Shown: positions 18,424 to 27,628, counted from the first letter of the stretch. The stretch: 64,000 nucleotides of DNA from Salinibacterium sp. G-O1 (GCF_030063305.1 NZ_JASISV010000003.1:124001-188000), one strand, 5' to 3'. Notes: generated by a model not told the origin, from the sequence alone. Made by a program: numbers and translations.

Positions 18424-18669
18424 CTAGTTCGACCCGTTTCGAACCTGATCGTGGGGGCGGTCGCTCTCCCCACCATCGCGATCAGCCTCAACCGAATCGT
18501 CGAGCGGCATTGACTCTTGTGGAGTCACCTCGTCCGACTCAGTATCAAGCTGCAACTTCCGCAGAGCCTCCTCGACCTGATCGGCCGGCAGTCGAGACTG
18601 CAGGTACTGACGGAGGCGTTCCTCGGCTCCGTGAGAGTCCGCCGTTTCCTCTTCCTCAGGGGGTTTCAC
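18424..18669 (-). CDS. Small acidic helical protein
   Basis: 81 residues starting at GTG 18669, with GGGGTGA upstream. Highly charged; the centre AEERLRQYLQSRLPADQVEEALRKLQL predicts two helices, and both ends are acidic and disordered. Family not recognised. It lies 30 bases after the membrane-protein gene and 38 bases before the propeller gene in the same operon. Its helical segment resembles in character, not in sequence, the helical N-terminus of the propeller protein. Possibly an adaptor or chaperone. Confidence 0.65.
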   Translation of the reverse strand: MKPPEEEETADSHGAEERLRQYLQSRLPADQVEEALRKLQLDTESDEVTPQESMPLDDSVEADRDGGESDRPHDQVRNGSN

Positions 18670-18699
18670 GTCGTCTCACCCCCACATGCCAAAATCGGG

Positions 18700-18927
18700 T
18701 CACGCCTCTCGGGCGCGGGCGCGCAGCACGACAGTGCGCGTGCCTAAGCCAGCTGCGATGAGCGCGACGACGCCGAACGCGGCGACCAGCGCCCACTCGA
18801 GTGCGCCGCTGCCTTGATCGGGATCTATGCCGAAAACTGCTTCGATCCAGGGGGGATACATCGCTGTCACGATGGCAAGGATCAGGAAGATTCCCGCCGA
18901 GACGAACTCCAGAATCATTCGAATCAT
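18700..18927 (-). CDS. Small two-helix membrane protein, first gene of the five-gene operon
   Basis: 75 residues. The ATG at 18927 has GAGGTGGGAG just upstream; the frame is open further but unsupported. Two membrane helices are clear: about residues 5-22 (ILEFVSAGIFLILAIVTAMY) and 43-63 (LEWALVAAFGVVALIAAGLG), with a short loop and a basic C-terminus (RTVVLRARAREA). Family not recognised. A consensus promoter lies 40 bases upstream. Confidence 0.7.
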   Translation of the reverse strand: MIRMILEFVSAGIFLILAIVTAMYPPWIEAVFGIDPDQGSGALEWALVAAFGVVALIAAGLGTRTVVLRARAREA

Positions 18928-18966
18928 TGGGGGCTCCCACCTCGAATTATTTGGTGCCGTGCACAC

Positions 18967-18995
18967 GGTATATACCCAATTCGGGTTGTTGTCAA
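18967..18995 (-). promoter_or_regulatory. Consensus sigma-70-type promoter of the five-gene operon
   Basis: On the minus strand TTGACA (18995-18990), a 17-base spacer, then TATACC (18972-18967). This is the best vegetative promoter in the window. The spacer contains a small dyad ACCC-GAATT-GGGT, a possible operator. The first ATG (18927) would follow a leader of about 30-35 bases. Confidence 0.75.
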
Positions 18996-19078
18996 TCAAT
19001 CGGGTTTTCGGCACGAAATCTCGCCAGCCCCACCGCCCGGCCACGCGTCTGCGCGCCCCGCGGAATCCCGCCGCCCCC

Positions 19079-19176
19079 TTCCGAAATGACGGAACGGAGC
19101 GTGTCGCGCCCGCCAAGATCCGCCAGTTTCCGGATGCCGCGTCCTCCGAATCGGCGTCACTTCCGTCATTTCGGAA
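19079..19176. repeat. Inverted pair of 16-bp palindrome-like words
   Basis: TTCCGAAATGACGGAA at 19079-19094 and its exact reverse complement TTCCGTCATTTCGGAA at 19161-19176, 66 bases apart. Each word is itself a dyad (TTCCG-6-CGGAA). This could be two operator copies, or the ends of a small repeat element. Confidence 0.6.
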
Positions 19177-19212
19177 TGAGCGGTGAGCGCTGCGCGCCGC
19201 CACCGGCGCACG

Positions 19213-19243
19213 AAAAAGGGCCCCCGATCGCTCGAGGGCCCCT
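19213..19243 (-). terminator. Rho-independent terminator of the pst operon
   Basis: Minus-strand hairpin: the arms AGGGGCCCTCGA and TCGGGGGCCCTT pair with one G-U, around a GCGA loop, followed by a T-run. It begins 14 bases after the pstB stop codon. Confidence 0.85.
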
Positions 19244-19256
19244 GGTCAGGCGCGGA

Positions 19257-20036
19257 TCAACCGAACTTGCCCGAGACATAGTCTTCGGTGGCCTGCACGC
19301 TGGGCTTCGAGAACATCGTGACGGTGTCGTCGTACTCGATGAGCTTGCCGGGCTTGCCCGTTCCAGCGATGTTGAAGAACGCCGTGCGGTCAGAAACCCT
19401 GGATGCCTGCTGCATGTTGTGAGTCACGATCACGATCGTGTAGTCGAGCTTGAGCTCCTCGATGAGGTCCTCGATGGCGAGGGTGGAGATCGGGTCGAGC
19501 GCGGAACACGGCTCATCCATGAGGATCACCTCGGGGGAGACGGCGATCGCCCTGGCGATGCACAGGCGCTGCTGCTGCCCGCCCGACAGGCCGGATCCGG
19601 GAAGCGCCAGGCGATCCTTGACCTCGTTCCAGAGGTTCGCACCCTGCAGCGACTTCTCGACGAGGTCGTCACCGTCGGTCTTGCTCATGCGCGTGTTGTT
19701 GAGCTTGACGCCGGCGAGCACGTTGTCGCGGATCGACATGGTCGGGAACGGGTTCGGGCGCTGGAACACCATGCCGACCTGGCGACGCACCAGCACGGGG
19801 TCGACCCCTGGGCCGTAGAGGTTGTTGCCGTCGATCAGCACCTCGCCTTCGACGTAAGCGCCGGGGATCACCTCGTGCATCCGGTTCAGGGTGCGAAGGA
19901 ACGTCGACTTGCCGCAACCGCTGGGGCCGATGAAGGCCGTCACGGTGCGGGGCTCGATCTTCAGCGTGACATCCTCGACGGCCTTGAACTTGCCGTAGTA
20001 GACGTTGAGGTCGTTGACTTCGATGCGCTTTGACAC
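19257..20036 (-). CDS. pstB: Phosphate ABC transporter ATP-binding protein
   Basis: 259 residues from GTG 20036, preceded by AAAAGGA. Walker [10 protein letters not shown] (37-45), the PstB-typical [11 protein letters not shown]-loop region, signature LSGGQQQR, Walker B VILMDEP and the H-loop THNM are all present. It energises high-affinity phosphate uptake through PstC/PstA. It is the last gene of pstSCAB, 25 bases after pstA and before a strong terminator. Confidence 0.97.
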   Translation of the reverse strand: MSKRIEVNDLNVYYGKFKAVEDVTLKIEPRTVTAFIGPSGCGKSTFLRTLNRMHEVIPGAYVEGEVLIDGNNLYGPGVDPVLVRRQVGMVFQRPNPFPTMSIRDNVLAGVKLNNTRMSKTDGDDLVEKSLQGANLWNEVKDRLALPGSGLSGGQQQRLCIARAIAVSPEVILMDEPCSALDPISTLAIEDLIEELKLDYTIVIVTHNMQQASRVSDRTAFFNIAGTGKPGKLIEYDDTVTMFSKPSVQATEDYVSGKFG

Positions 20037-20061
20037 GGGATTCCTTTTTGTTACGCGCCGC

Positions 20062-21144
20062 TTAGCGGCCGAGCTTGGGGGAGAAGATGCGGGCGATCAT
20101 GCGGGCGATCAGGTTCAGCAGCATGACGATCAGGATGAGCGTCAGCGCGCCGGCCCACGCGCGATCAAGGTACGGCTGCACGTCCGAACCGGGGTTGGCG
20201 TACTGGGTGTAGACGAAGACCGGCAGCGACATCATCCGGTCGTTGAAGAGGTCGTAGTTCATGCTCGCCGTGAAGCCCGAAATGATGAGCAGCGGGGCGG
20301 TCTCGCCGATGACGCGAGCGATGGCGAGCGTGATGCCGGTGGTGATGCCGGCAAGCGAGGTCGGGATGACGATCTTGAGGATGGTCAACCACTTCGGCAC
20401 ACCGAGCGCGTACGACGCCTCGCGCAGCTCGTTCGGAACGAGTTTCAGCATCTCCTCGCTCGAACGCACCACCACCGGAATCATCAGGAGCGACAGGGCG
20501 ATGGACCCGCCGAAGCCGAAACGGATTCCCGGGTCATCCAGAATCAGCGCGAAGAACGCGAACGCGAACAGCCCGGCGACGATCGAGGGGATGCCCGTCA
20601 TCACGTCCACGAAGAACGTGATGGCGCGCGCCAGGGCGCCCTTGCCGTACTCCACGAGGTAGATGGCGGTGAGCAGCCCCACTGGCACCGAGATGAGCGC
20701 GGCAGCGCCGGTGATCAGCAGCGTGCCCATGATGGCGTGGAGGGCTCCGCCGCCCTCGCCGACGATGTTGCGCATCGACTGGCTGAAGAAATCCGGGTCG
20801 AACCGCGGTACCCCGTTGGAGACGACGGTGAACAGCAGCGAGATGAGCGGGATGAGCGCGATGAGGAAGGCGCTGACCACCAGGGCTGTGACGAGCCGGT
20901 CTTTGGCCTGACGGATGCCCTCGACGAGGAGCGCGAACACGAAGATGAGCACGATGAACAGGATCGTTCCGAGGAACAGAGCCGCAGCGATGTTGAACTC
21001 GGAGTCGGATGCGGCGGCGATCAGGGTGAAGACGACGCCCATGATGGCCCAGCTGCCGCCCAGGATCGCCCAGGTGGCCCACTTGGGCAGGCGGCCGGTG
21101 GTGAGGGAGTTCACTATTCCCGTGGTCTGCGCTGAGGCGCTCAT
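20062..21144 (-). CDS. pstA: Phosphate ABC transporter permease PstA
   Basis: 360 residues with six or more membrane helices plus two extra N-terminal ones, as usual in actinobacterial PstA. The EAA loop region reads [22 protein letters not shown]. It forms the transmembrane channel with PstC. The ATG overlaps the pstC stop by one base (TGATG), showing coupled translation. Confidence 0.95.
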   Translation of the reverse strand: MSASAQTTGIVNSLTTGRLPKWATWAILGGSWAIMGVVFTLIAAASDSEFNIAAALFLGTILFIVLIFVFALLVEGIRQAKDRLVTALVVSAFLIALIPLISLLFTVVSNGVPRFDPDFFSQSMRNIVGEGGGALHAIMGTLLITGAAALISVPVGLLTAIYLVEYGKGALARAITFFVDVMTGIPSIVAGLFAFAFFALILDDPGIRFGFGGSIALSLLMIPVVVRSSEEMLKLVPNELREASYALGVPKWLTILKIVIPTSLAGITTGITLAIARVIGETAPLLIISGFTASMNYDLFNDRMMSLPVFVYTQYANPGSDVQPYLDRAWAGALTLILIVMLLNLIARMIARIFSPKLGR

Positions 21145-22085
21145 CAGTTCGCTCCCGAGAATGCCTTGCGGCGGTTGATGACGACGCGGGCGATCGAGTT
21201 GATCACCAAAGTGATGATGAACAGCACCATTCCTGTCGCGATGAGCGCGTTGACGTCGACGCCGTGCGCTTCGGGAAAGTTGAGCGCGATGTTTCCGGCG
21301 ATGGTGGCCGGGTTCTGCGAGCTGGTGAGCACGAAGTTGACGACCAGCGCGGGCGAAAGCACCATGGCCACGACCATCGTCTCGCCGAGGGCGCGGCCGA
21401 GGCCGAGCATCGCCGCCGAGATCATGCCGGGGCGGCCGAACGGGATAACCGCCATCTGGATCATCTCCCAGCGGGTGGCGCCCAGGGCGAGGGCTGCTTC
21501 CTCATGCAGGCGGGGTGTTTGCAGGAAGACTTCCCTGGTCACAGCGGTGATGATCGGGATGATCATGACGGCGAGCACGATCGCGACGGTGAGGATCGTG
21601 CGACCCGTGCCCGAGACATCCCCAGCAAAGAAGGGCAGCCAGCCCAGGTTGTCGACCAGCCAGCCGTAAAGGGGAGTCACGGCGGGGGCGAGAACCTTGA
21701 TGCCCCAGAGACCGAAGACGACGGATGGCACGGCGGCCAGCAGATCGATGATGTAGCCGAGCCCCTGGGCGATCCGGCGGGGGGCGTAGTGCGAGATGAA
21801 GAGGGCGATGCCGATGGAGATCGGGAGGGCCATGACCAGCGCGAGGAACGCGGCCCAGACGGTGCCGAAGACCAGCGGCCCGACGTAGGCCCAGAAGCTC
21901 GACGGCGAACCCTTGAGTTCGGCTGGGTCGACGACCAGGGCCGGGATCGACTGGGCGATGAGGAAGACGGCGACCGCGGCGAGGGCGGCGAGGATGAGGC
22001 TGCCGGCGACGATGGTGCTGCCGGCGAAAATTCGATCTGCGGGGCGGAGCGTTGATCTCGGCTTACGCGGCGAGGCTGTCGTCAT
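21144..22085 (-). CDS. pstC: Phosphate ABC transporter permease PstC
   Basis: 313 residues, six membrane helices. The EAA-type loop is LHEEAALALGATRWEMIQMAVIP. AGGAAGACAGG precedes the ATG. It pairs with PstA in the inner membrane. The 120-base gap to pstS contains a large hairpin that probably lowers expression of the permeases relative to the binding protein. Confidence 0.95.
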   Translation of the reverse strand: MTTASPRKPRSTLRPADRIFAGSTIVAGSLILAALAAVAVFLIAQSIPALVVDPAELKGSPSSFWAYVGPLVFGTVWAAFLALVMALPISIGIALFISHYAPRRIAQGLGYIIDLLAAVPSVVFGLWGIKVLAPAVTPLYGWLVDNLGWLPFFAGDVSGTGRTILTVAIVLAVMIIPIITAVTREVFLQTPRLHEEAALALGATRWEMIQMAVIPFGRPGMISAAMLGLGRALGETMVVAMVLSPALVVNFVLTSSQNPATIAGNIALNFPEAHGVDVNALIATGMVLFIITLVINSIARVVINRRKAFSGAN

Positions 22086-22142
22086 ACCTGTCTTCCTGCG
22101 AGACCGTGCTGGGCTGGGGGAGCTGTGTGGTGCTGATCAAGT

Positions 22143-22194
22143 CTGTCGGGCTGCGGCACGGGGTGCAATGCGCACCCGTGCCCCAGCCCGACAG
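22143..22194 (-). terminator. Long hairpin between pstS and pstC (attenuator or partial terminator)
   Basis: Outer arms CTGTCGGGCT (22143-22152) and AGCCCGACAG (22185-22194) pair perfectly. Inner arms GGCACGGGGTGC and GCGCACCCGTGCC continue the stem with one or two bulges around a loop of about 3 bases. No U-tract follows, so leaky termination or 3' protection of a short pstS mRNA is more likely than a full stop. This would give more PstS than PstCAB. Confidence 0.7.
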
Positions 22195-22205
22195 CGGTGG
22201 TGTTG

Positions 22206-23312
22206 TTACTTGATGGCGTCGAGAACTGTCGCGACCTTCGCGGACAGCTCCGGAGCCAGCGGCGCTGCACCGGCTGAGGTTGCGGCTTCGGTCTGGCCGG
22301 CCTCGCTGGTGATGTACTGGATGTACGACTTCACAACGGGAGCGGCCTCAGCGTCAACGAACTCGTTGCAGGTGATGATGTAGCTCACCAGGACGAGCGG
22401 GTAGTGCGTCGGGTCGGTCGTGTTGCGGTCGAGCTTGATCACGAGGTCGGTCGGGCCGGCCGTGTCGCCAGCAGGCGATCCGGTGACGACCGCGGCGGCC
22501 GCCTCGGGGCTGTAGGTAACGAACTCGTCGCCGACCTTGATCGCTGCAACGCCGAGCGAGCCGGCCTTGGATGCGTCAGCGTAACCGATGGTGTTGGAGC
22601 CGTTGGTTACTGCATCGACGACACCGGAGGTGCCCTGTGCTGCTTCGCCCACCTTGTACGGGAATGGGTCAGCGGCGGGAGCGTCCCAGATCTCCGCGGC
22701 GGCCTTGTTCAGGTAGTCCGTGAAGTTCTTGGTGGTGCCCGAGTCGTCGGAGCGGTGAACCGCGGTGATCGGAGCCGACGGCAGCGTGGCGTCAGCGTTC
22801 AGCGCGACGATGGCCGGGTCGTTCCAGGTGGTGATGGTGCCCTTGAAGATGCCGGCGAGGGTCGCAGCGTCGAGGTTGAGGTTGTCAACACCCTCGACGT
22901 TGAAGATCACGGCGATGGGCGAGATGTAGGCGGGAACCTGCACGTAGCCGGTGTCGGGAACGCAGGCAGCGAAGCCGCCGTCGATCTCTTCCTGCTTGAG
23001 AGCCGAGTCGGTTCCGGCGAAATACACGCCGCCGGCGATGAACGCCTCACGACCTGCACCCGAGCCCGAAGGGTCGTAGTTGATGGTGACGTCGGGGTTG
23101 GCGGTCTGGAACGCGGCAACCCACGCCTCCTGTGCCGAACCCTGCGACGATGCGCCAGCGCCGTCGATCGTGCCGGAAAGTTCGCTTCCGCCTGCACCCG
23201 GGTCGGTGGTGCCACCCTCGTTTGCTGCACACGAGGACAGGAGGATGGTTCCTGCGATAGCGACTGCGCCGATGGTGGCGAGGCGCTTGTACTTGGACAG
23301 TACAGAGTTCAA
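22206..23312 (-). CDS. pstS: Periplasmic phosphate-binding lipoprotein
   Basis: 368 residues from TTG 23312, with AAGGGA 8 bases before it; the frame continues to 23372 without a better start. A lipoprotein signal with lipobox LSSC (Cys 28) is followed by GTIDGAGASSQGSAQEAW, the PstS phosphate-binding segment, and HRSDDSGTTKNFTDYL, another hallmark. It captures phosphate outside the membrane for PstCAB. A PHO-box array lies 80-120 bases upstream. Confidence 0.95.
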   Translation of the reverse strand: MNSVLSKYKRLATIGAVAIAGTILLSSCAANEGGTTDPGAGGSELSGTIDGAGASSQGSAQEAWVAAFQTANPDVTINYDPSGSGAGREAFIAGGVYFAGTDSALKQEEIDGGFAACVPDTGYVQVPAYISPIAVIFNVEGVDNLNLDAATLAGIFKGTITTWNDPAIVALNADATLPSAPITAVHRSDDSGTTKNFTDYLNKAAAEIWDAPAADPFPYKVGEAAQGTSGVVDAVTNGSNTIGYADASKAGSLGVAAIKVGDEFVTYSPEAAAAVVTGSPAGDTAGPTDLVIKLDRNTTDPTHYPLVLVSYIITCNEFVDAEAAPVVKSYIQYITSEAGQTEAATSAGAAPLAPELSAKVATVLDAIK

Positions 23313-23372
23313 AGTGGTATCCCTTTCAGGAGATTTCGCTGTGATTTCAGTGTGTGGGCCGGTGCGACCCAA

Positions 23373-23433
23373 GGTGAAACACTATGCACGGCGGTTAACC
23401 ACGGTCGCCCCCGGAGGTGAACGGAAGGTTAAC
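23373..23433 (-). promoter_or_regulatory. PHO boxes and promoter region of pstSCAB
   Basis: On the minus strand, GTTAACCTTCC and GTTCACCTCCG (23433-23412) form an 11-base-period direct repeat of the actinobacterial PHO-box type (GTTCACC). Further GTTAACC (23399-23393) and TTTCACC (23379-23373) half-sites follow. A -10-like TAGTGT sits near 23379-23384. RegX3, encoded at 47511-48191, is the likely activator under phosphate limitation. Confidence 0.75.
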
Positions 23434-23453
23434 GCTCCCGAAATTCCGGCCGG

Positions 23454-24389
23454 TCAGGCTGGGGAGTGGGTCTCTACGGCGACAATTCCGGCCGAGTTTT
23501 TGGTGCGCGCAATGTGCAACACCGTGAAGTCGCCCGTGGAGAGCGACGATGCGTCGTGCAGTGCGCCGCTCATCGCGGTGCCTGCCTGCTCGGCGAACTG
23601 GGAGATGAGGCGGGGCAGAACCGGCCCGTGGCTGCAGAGCACAGCGCTGACGCGCTTCTTAAGCTGGCGGCTGACGACCGCCGGCAGGTCTGACGTTCCG
23701 TTCTCGAGCGCATCCTGGCTGATCCGGTCGCTCGGCTTGACCTCGAGCCCTGTCACCGCCGCGAGGGGCGCCACCGTCGCGAGGCACCGTGCTGCCGTGC
23801 TGCTGATGATTTTCTCCGGGCCGAAGGCCGCGATGCCCTTCGCGATGGTCGCGGCCTGGTCGCTGCCGCGATGCATCAGGGGGCGGGTGGCATCCGGGCC
23901 GTCCCACGCCGAGGGAGCCACCGCCTTGCCGTGCCGGACCGCGATGATCGCGAAGGTCCGGATGCAGTCGGCGTCGAGCAGTTTCTCAAAGCGATCGAGC
24001 ACGTCCAGATCGTGTGGGTACGTCAGCCGCTTGCGAGCCTTCGCGACGGGCAGCCATTCGAGGGCCGCGATCTCGTCGTTGGGCTGGAACTTCGCGAGCT
24101 CAAGAGCGTGATCGTTGACCTCCGCCGCCCAGTAGTAGACGAGCTTCTCGCGGCCGCTGGGCAGCGTGTAGTCAACGGTTCCAAGAGGGGGGCCGAGGGT
24201 GATGGAAAGCCCGGTCTCTTCACGGATTTCGCGCACGGCGGTCTCGGGAAGGGTCTCGCCCGGGTCGACCTTGCCTTTGGGCAACGAGTAGTCAGCGTGG
24301 GTCGCCCGGTGCACGACCAACACCTTGGTCTTGCCATCGACGATGCGCCAACAGACGGCTCCCGCCGCGAGCACTGGTGCTGTTGTCAC
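23454..24389 (-). CDS. mutT1: NUDIX hydrolase fused to a histidine-phosphatase domain (MutT1 type)
   Basis: 312 residues from GTG 24389; a TTG at 24395 overlapping the ppk stop is the alternative. An N-terminal NUDIX domain (about 1-135) has the NUDIX box with GETLPETAVREIREETG. A C-terminal RHG histidine phosphatase domain (about 150-310) has AVRHGKA and a later SHGPVLP. Mycobacterial MutT1 has the same fusion, hydrolyses 8-oxo-dGTP and diadenosine polyphosphates, and is also encoded beside ppk. The start lies at the ppk stop, so the two are one operon linking polyphosphate and nucleotide sanitation. Confidence 0.88.
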   Translation of the reverse strand: MTTAPVLAAGAVCWRIVDGKTKVLVVHRATHADYSLPKGKVDPGETLPETAVREIREETGLSITLGPPLGTVDYTLPSGREKLVYYWAAEVNDHALELAKFQPNDEIAALEWLPVAKARKRLTYPHDLDVLDRFEKLLDADCIRTFAIIAVRHGKAVAPSAWDGPDATRPLMHRGSDQAATIAKGIAAFGPEKIISSTAARCLATVAPLAAVTGLEVKPSDRISQDALENGTSDLPAVVSRQLKKRVSAVLCSHGPVLPRLISQFAEQAGTAMSGALHDASSLSTGDFTVLHIARTKNSAGIVAVETHSPA

Positions 24390-24391
24390 AC

Positions 24392-26569
24392 TCAACGGCT
24401 GCTGCTGCGCTTGCGCTGGGATACCTGCTTCATAAGAACATTCTGCATGTCCTGCAGCTGACTGCCGTCCTCGGCGAGGTGATGGCGCGTCCAGGTGCCG
24501 TCGGATTCCAGCCACCACGACGACGTTTCGTCTGAGAGGGCGAGCTCAAATTGCTGGTGGAGTTCGGCGAGATGGTCGGGGCTGGTGATGCGCACCAGCG
24601 CCTCAACCCGTCGGTCGAGGTTTCGGTGCATCATGTCTGAGCTGCCGATGAAAACCTGCGGGTCGCCGTTGTTGACGAACGAGAAAATGCGCGCGTGTTC
24701 GAGGTAGCGCCCCAACACGGAGCGCACCGTGATGTTCTCGCTGAGGCCCTCAACTCCGGGCCTGATCGAGCAGATCCCGCGCACCACAAGCTCGACCGGA
24801 ACACCGGCGTTGCTGGCGCGGTACAGGGCGTCGATGATCGCCTCATCGACGATGGAGTTCAGTTTGATCCGGATGCCGGACGGCAGCCCTGCCTTCGCAT
24901 TCGCCGTCTCGGTCTTGATGTGTTTGAGCAGCCCTTTCCTGAGGTGCATCGGGGCAACAAGCAGCCTCTTGAACTTCTTCTCGATGGCGTAGCCGGATAG
25001 TTCGTTGAAAAGCCGTGTCAGGTCTTTGGCGACGGTGCCGCTCGCCGTGAGCAGCCCGAAGTCTTCGTAGATGCGGCTGGTCTTCGGGTTGTAGTTTCCG
25101 GTTCCGATGTGGCTGTAGCTGCGCAGCACACCGTTCTCCTGCCGCACCACCAGCGCGAGCTTGCAGTGGGTTTTCAGGCCGACCAGCCCATACACGACAT
25201 GCACGCCGGCCTTTTCGAGCTTGCGTGCCCAGTTGATGTTGGCGGTCTCGTCGAAGCGCGCCTTGATCTCGACGAGCGCCAGCACGGCCTTGCCGGCTTC
25301 TGCCGCCGAGATGAGGGCCTGCACGATGGGGCTGTCGCCGCTGGTGCGGTACAGGGTTTGTTTGATGGCGAGCACGTTGGGGTCAGCCGCGGCCTGCTCG
25401 AGGAACGCCTGCACGCTCGTGGAGAACGACTCGTACGGGTGGTGCAGCAGCACGTCCTGTTTCGCGATCGAGGCGAAGATATTGGGTGAGGCGTTCGGCT
25501 CGCTGGGCAGCAGTGCGACGCTGGTGGTCGGCACGTGGCGTGGGTACTTGAGCTTCGGCGCGTCGACCTTGGTGAGTTGGAACAGGCCGCCGAGGTCGAG
25601 GGGTGCCGGCAGGCGGTAGACCTCCTGCTCGGTGATGTCGAGCTCGCTCATCAGCAGACCGAGGGTCACGTCATCCATGTCGTCGGTGATTTCGAGGCGG
25701 ATCGGCGGCCCGAAACGACGGTTCAGGATCTGCTTCTCGAGCGCCTGGAGCAGGTTCTCTGATTCGTCTTCGTCGACCTCGAGGTCTTCGTTGCGGGTGA
25801 CCCTGAACTCGTGGTGTTCGAGAATCTCCATGCCGGGGAACAGGTCACCCAGGTGGTTGGAGATGAGGTCTTCGAGCGGGATGAACCGCAGCAGGCCGCG
25901 CTTGTCGTCGGGTAGCTGCACGAACCTGGGCAGGTTCTGCGGCACCTTGAGGCGGGCGAATTCTTCTTTGCCGTTTTTGGGGCTTCGCACCCTGATCGAC
26001 AGGTTCAGCGACAGCCCGGAAATGTAGGGGAAGGGGTGCGCTGGGTCGACGGCGAGCGGCATCAGCACCGGGAAGATCTGCGCAGAGAAGATCTCGTCGA
26101 TGCGAATACGGTCGGCTTCGTCGAGGTCGGCCCAGGTCTCGATGTGGATGTCTGCGGCATCCAGTTCTGGCTTGACGATCTTGCGGAACGCCTGCGCGTG
26201 GCGTTCCTGCAGCTCGTGGGCTTTCGCACTGACCATGTCCAGCACCTCGACGGGGGTGCGACCCACGTTGGTCGGCACCGCGAGCCCGGTGAGGATGCGC
26301 CGCTTCAGGCCGGCAACCCGCACCATGAAGAACTCGTCGAGGTTGCTGGCGAAGATGGCGAGGAAGTTGGCTCGTTCCAGGAGCGGCTGGGCCGGATCTT
26401 CGGCCAGCTCAAGCACGCGCTGGTTGAAGGCGAGCCAGCTCAGCTCCCGGTCCAGGAAGCGGTCGGGCTCCAGCGTGCCGTCGTCGATGCTCGACGACTC
26501 GTCGACGTCGTACTCGTCGAGGGAGTCTGTCGCGTCTGCGGCATCGGTGAGGCTGAGGGAACTGTCCAT
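24392..26569 (-). CDS. ppk: Polyphosphate kinase
   Basis: 725 residues from ATG 26569, with AGGATGAGCAG upstream; the open frame to 26698 is unsupported. Domain order is PPK1 N ([20 protein letters not shown]), the head domain, then the catalytic C1/C2 domains with [21 protein letters not shown] containing the autophosphorylated histidine and [12 protein letters not shown] near the end. It reversibly builds polyphosphate from ATP. It lies between mshD upstream and mutT1 downstream; phosphate genes dominate this neighbourhood. Confidence 0.96.
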   Translation of the reverse strand: MDSSLSLTDAADATDSLDEYDVDESSSIDDGTLEPDRFLDRELSWLAFNQRVLELAEDPAQPLLERANFLAIFASNLDEFFMVRVAGLKRRILTGLAVPTNVGRTPVEVLDMVSAKAHELQERHAQAFRKIVKPELDAADIHIETWADLDEADRIRIDEIFSAQIFPVLMPLAVDPAHPFPYISGLSLNLSIRVRSPKNGKEEFARLKVPQNLPRFVQLPDDKRGLLRFIPLEDLISNHLGDLFPGMEILEHHEFRVTRNEDLEVDEDESENLLQALEKQILNRRFGPPIRLEITDDMDDVTLGLLMSELDITEQEVYRLPAPLDLGGLFQLTKVDAPKLKYPRHVPTTSVALLPSEPNASPNIFASIAKQDVLLHHPYESFSTSVQAFLEQAAADPNVLAIKQTLYRTSGDSPIVQALISAAEAGKAVLALVEIKARFDETANINWARKLEKAGVHVVYGLVGLKTHCKLALVVRQENGVLRSYSHIGTGNYNPKTSRIYEDFGLLTASGTVAKDLTRLFNELSGYAIEKKFKRLLVAPMHLRKGLLKHIKTETANAKAGLPSGIRIKLNSIVDEAIIDALYRASNAGVPVELVVRGICSIRPGVEGLSENITVRSVLGRYLEHARIFSFVNNGDPQVFIGSSDMMHRNLDRRVEALVRITSPDHLAELHQQFELALSDETSSWWLESDGTWTRHHLAEDGSQLQDMQNVLMKQVSQRKRSSSR

Positions 26570-26711
26570 CTGCTCATCCTGCCATCCGTGCGTGAACGCG
26601 GGATTAATTCTGGTGGCTTTTGCGCCGCGCCTTGCCCCGGTGCCCGCGTTCGTGCAAGGGCGCGGAGGCCGCCCCCGCCGAGGATCAGCCGAGGGCATGC
26701 CCGCGATTTCG

Positions 26712-26751
26712 GGATGTCAGTTCAGACTGACGTCAGTCTGAACTGACATCC
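26712..26751. repeat. 40-bp perfect palindrome between mshD and ppk
   Basis: The left arm GGATGTCAGTTCAGACTGAC is followed without a spacer by its exact reverse complement, centred between 26731 and 26732. Each arm contains a smaller dyad GTCAGT-4-ACTGAC, so the hexamer GTCAGT occurs four times in alternating orientation. A run of six A follows on the plus strand. It could end mshD transcription, act as a multi-site operator, or extrude as a cruciform. Confidence 0.9.
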
Positions 26752-26788
26752 AAAAAACGGCGAGGCCGGTGCGGGCGGTGCGCCAGAA

Positions 26789-27628
26789 TCAGCCGCGGGC
26801 GACCCAGCGGTACTGCACGTCCACCGAGCGGTTCGTGAAGCCGATCCCGCGATAGAGCTGCAGCGCCGGGGCGTTGTCGCCCTCCACGTACAGGTGCGCA
26901 GTGTGGATGCCACGGCTCGCCAGTCGCGCCATCCCCGCCTCGACGAGCCGCCGCCCCAGCCGCTCACCCTGCCGGCGTGGGTCGACACCGACCACGTAGA
27001 ACTCGCCCTCGGCAGCAGACTCCACCTTCAACCAGCAGAACCCGATGATCGCCCCGTCGTGACGAAGCACCAGAAAGTCGTCGGCATCGAACCACGGCTC
27101 GGCGATCGTCGTCTCGAGGTCGGCGCGCGTCATCCGCCCCTGCTCAGGATGCCCGGCAAAAGCCAGCGCGTTCAGCTTGAGCCACGCGTCACCCTCCTCC
27201 GGAAGCCGAATCGGGCTTACGTCGAGGTCGCTTGACTCGTCAGGAGGCACGTCGGCTTCGAGGTGCAGCAGCGTGCGCGCCGCGTCGAGGCCGTGGCTCG
27301 CGGCGAGAGCCCGGGCGCCGGGGTGGTCGCCGTGCGCCCAGAACAGCAGGTCGCCCGCGGCCCGAGAGGTGAGGTGCTCGAGCATGCGGGTTCCGAGGCC
27401 GCGGCGGCGGGCATCCGGGTCGACCACAAACTCGGCAGACGTGTCGGCGGAGACGATCGCTGCCGCGTCATCCAGCCAGATCAGCGACGCGGTGCCCTGA
27501 CGCAACTCGACCAACGCGCCGTCGGAGAACGGGGGAGAGCCGTCGGTGGCCCTGGCCCGAGCGATCAGATCGGGCAGCGAGGGGCCGCTAAGCGTTGGCG
27601 AGAGAGGGTCGCTCATTGTCATCGTCAT
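26789..27628 (-). CDS. mshD: Mycothiol synthase
   Basis: 279 residues (in-frame ATGs at 27628, 27622 and 27616). Two GNAT acetyltransferase folds: the N-terminal half carries [19 protein letters not shown] and the C-terminal half [21 protein letters not shown] followed by [20 protein letters not shown]. It acetylates Cys-GlcN-Ins with acetyl-CoA in the last step of mycothiol synthesis, the actinobacterial glutathione substitute. The gene overlaps the glnR 3' end by about 40 bases. The glnR-mshD order is the same as in Mycobacterium. Confidence 0.9.
   Translation of the reverse strand: MTMTMSDPLSPTLSGPSLPDLIARARATDGSPPFSDGALVELRQGTASLIWLDDAAAIVSADTSAEFVVDPDARRRGLGTRMLEHLTSRAAGDLLFWAHGDHPGARALAASHGLDAARTLLHLEADVPPDESSDLDVSPIRLPEEGDAWLKLNALAFAGHPEQGRMTRADLETTIAEPWFDADDFLVLRHDGAIIGFCWLKVESAAEGEFYVVGVDPRRQGERLGRRLVEAGMARLASRGIHTAHLYVEGDNAPALQLYRGIGFTNRSVDVQYRWVARG

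Larger units (their letters stand above)
18928..19256. other. 329-base gene-free region between the five-gene operon and pstB
   Basis: From left to right it holds the operon promoter (18967-18995), a GC-rich stretch with no plausible gene, a pair of inverted 16-bp words (19079-19094 and 19161-19176), and the pstB terminator (19213-19243). The open frames crossing it have no ribosome-binding sites. Confidence 0.7.

Noticed and set aside
22300-22330. TSAGAAP in PstS matching the motif of the Ser/Ala-rich protein at 15064
   Set aside because: Short alanine-rich word in a different context; most likely coincidence.
20005-22383. Long plus-strand frames rich in Asp, Glu, His and Arg opposite pstA and pstC
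   Set aside because: These are antisense shadows of high-GC membrane-protein genes; the composition follows from reading hydrophobic codons backwards.
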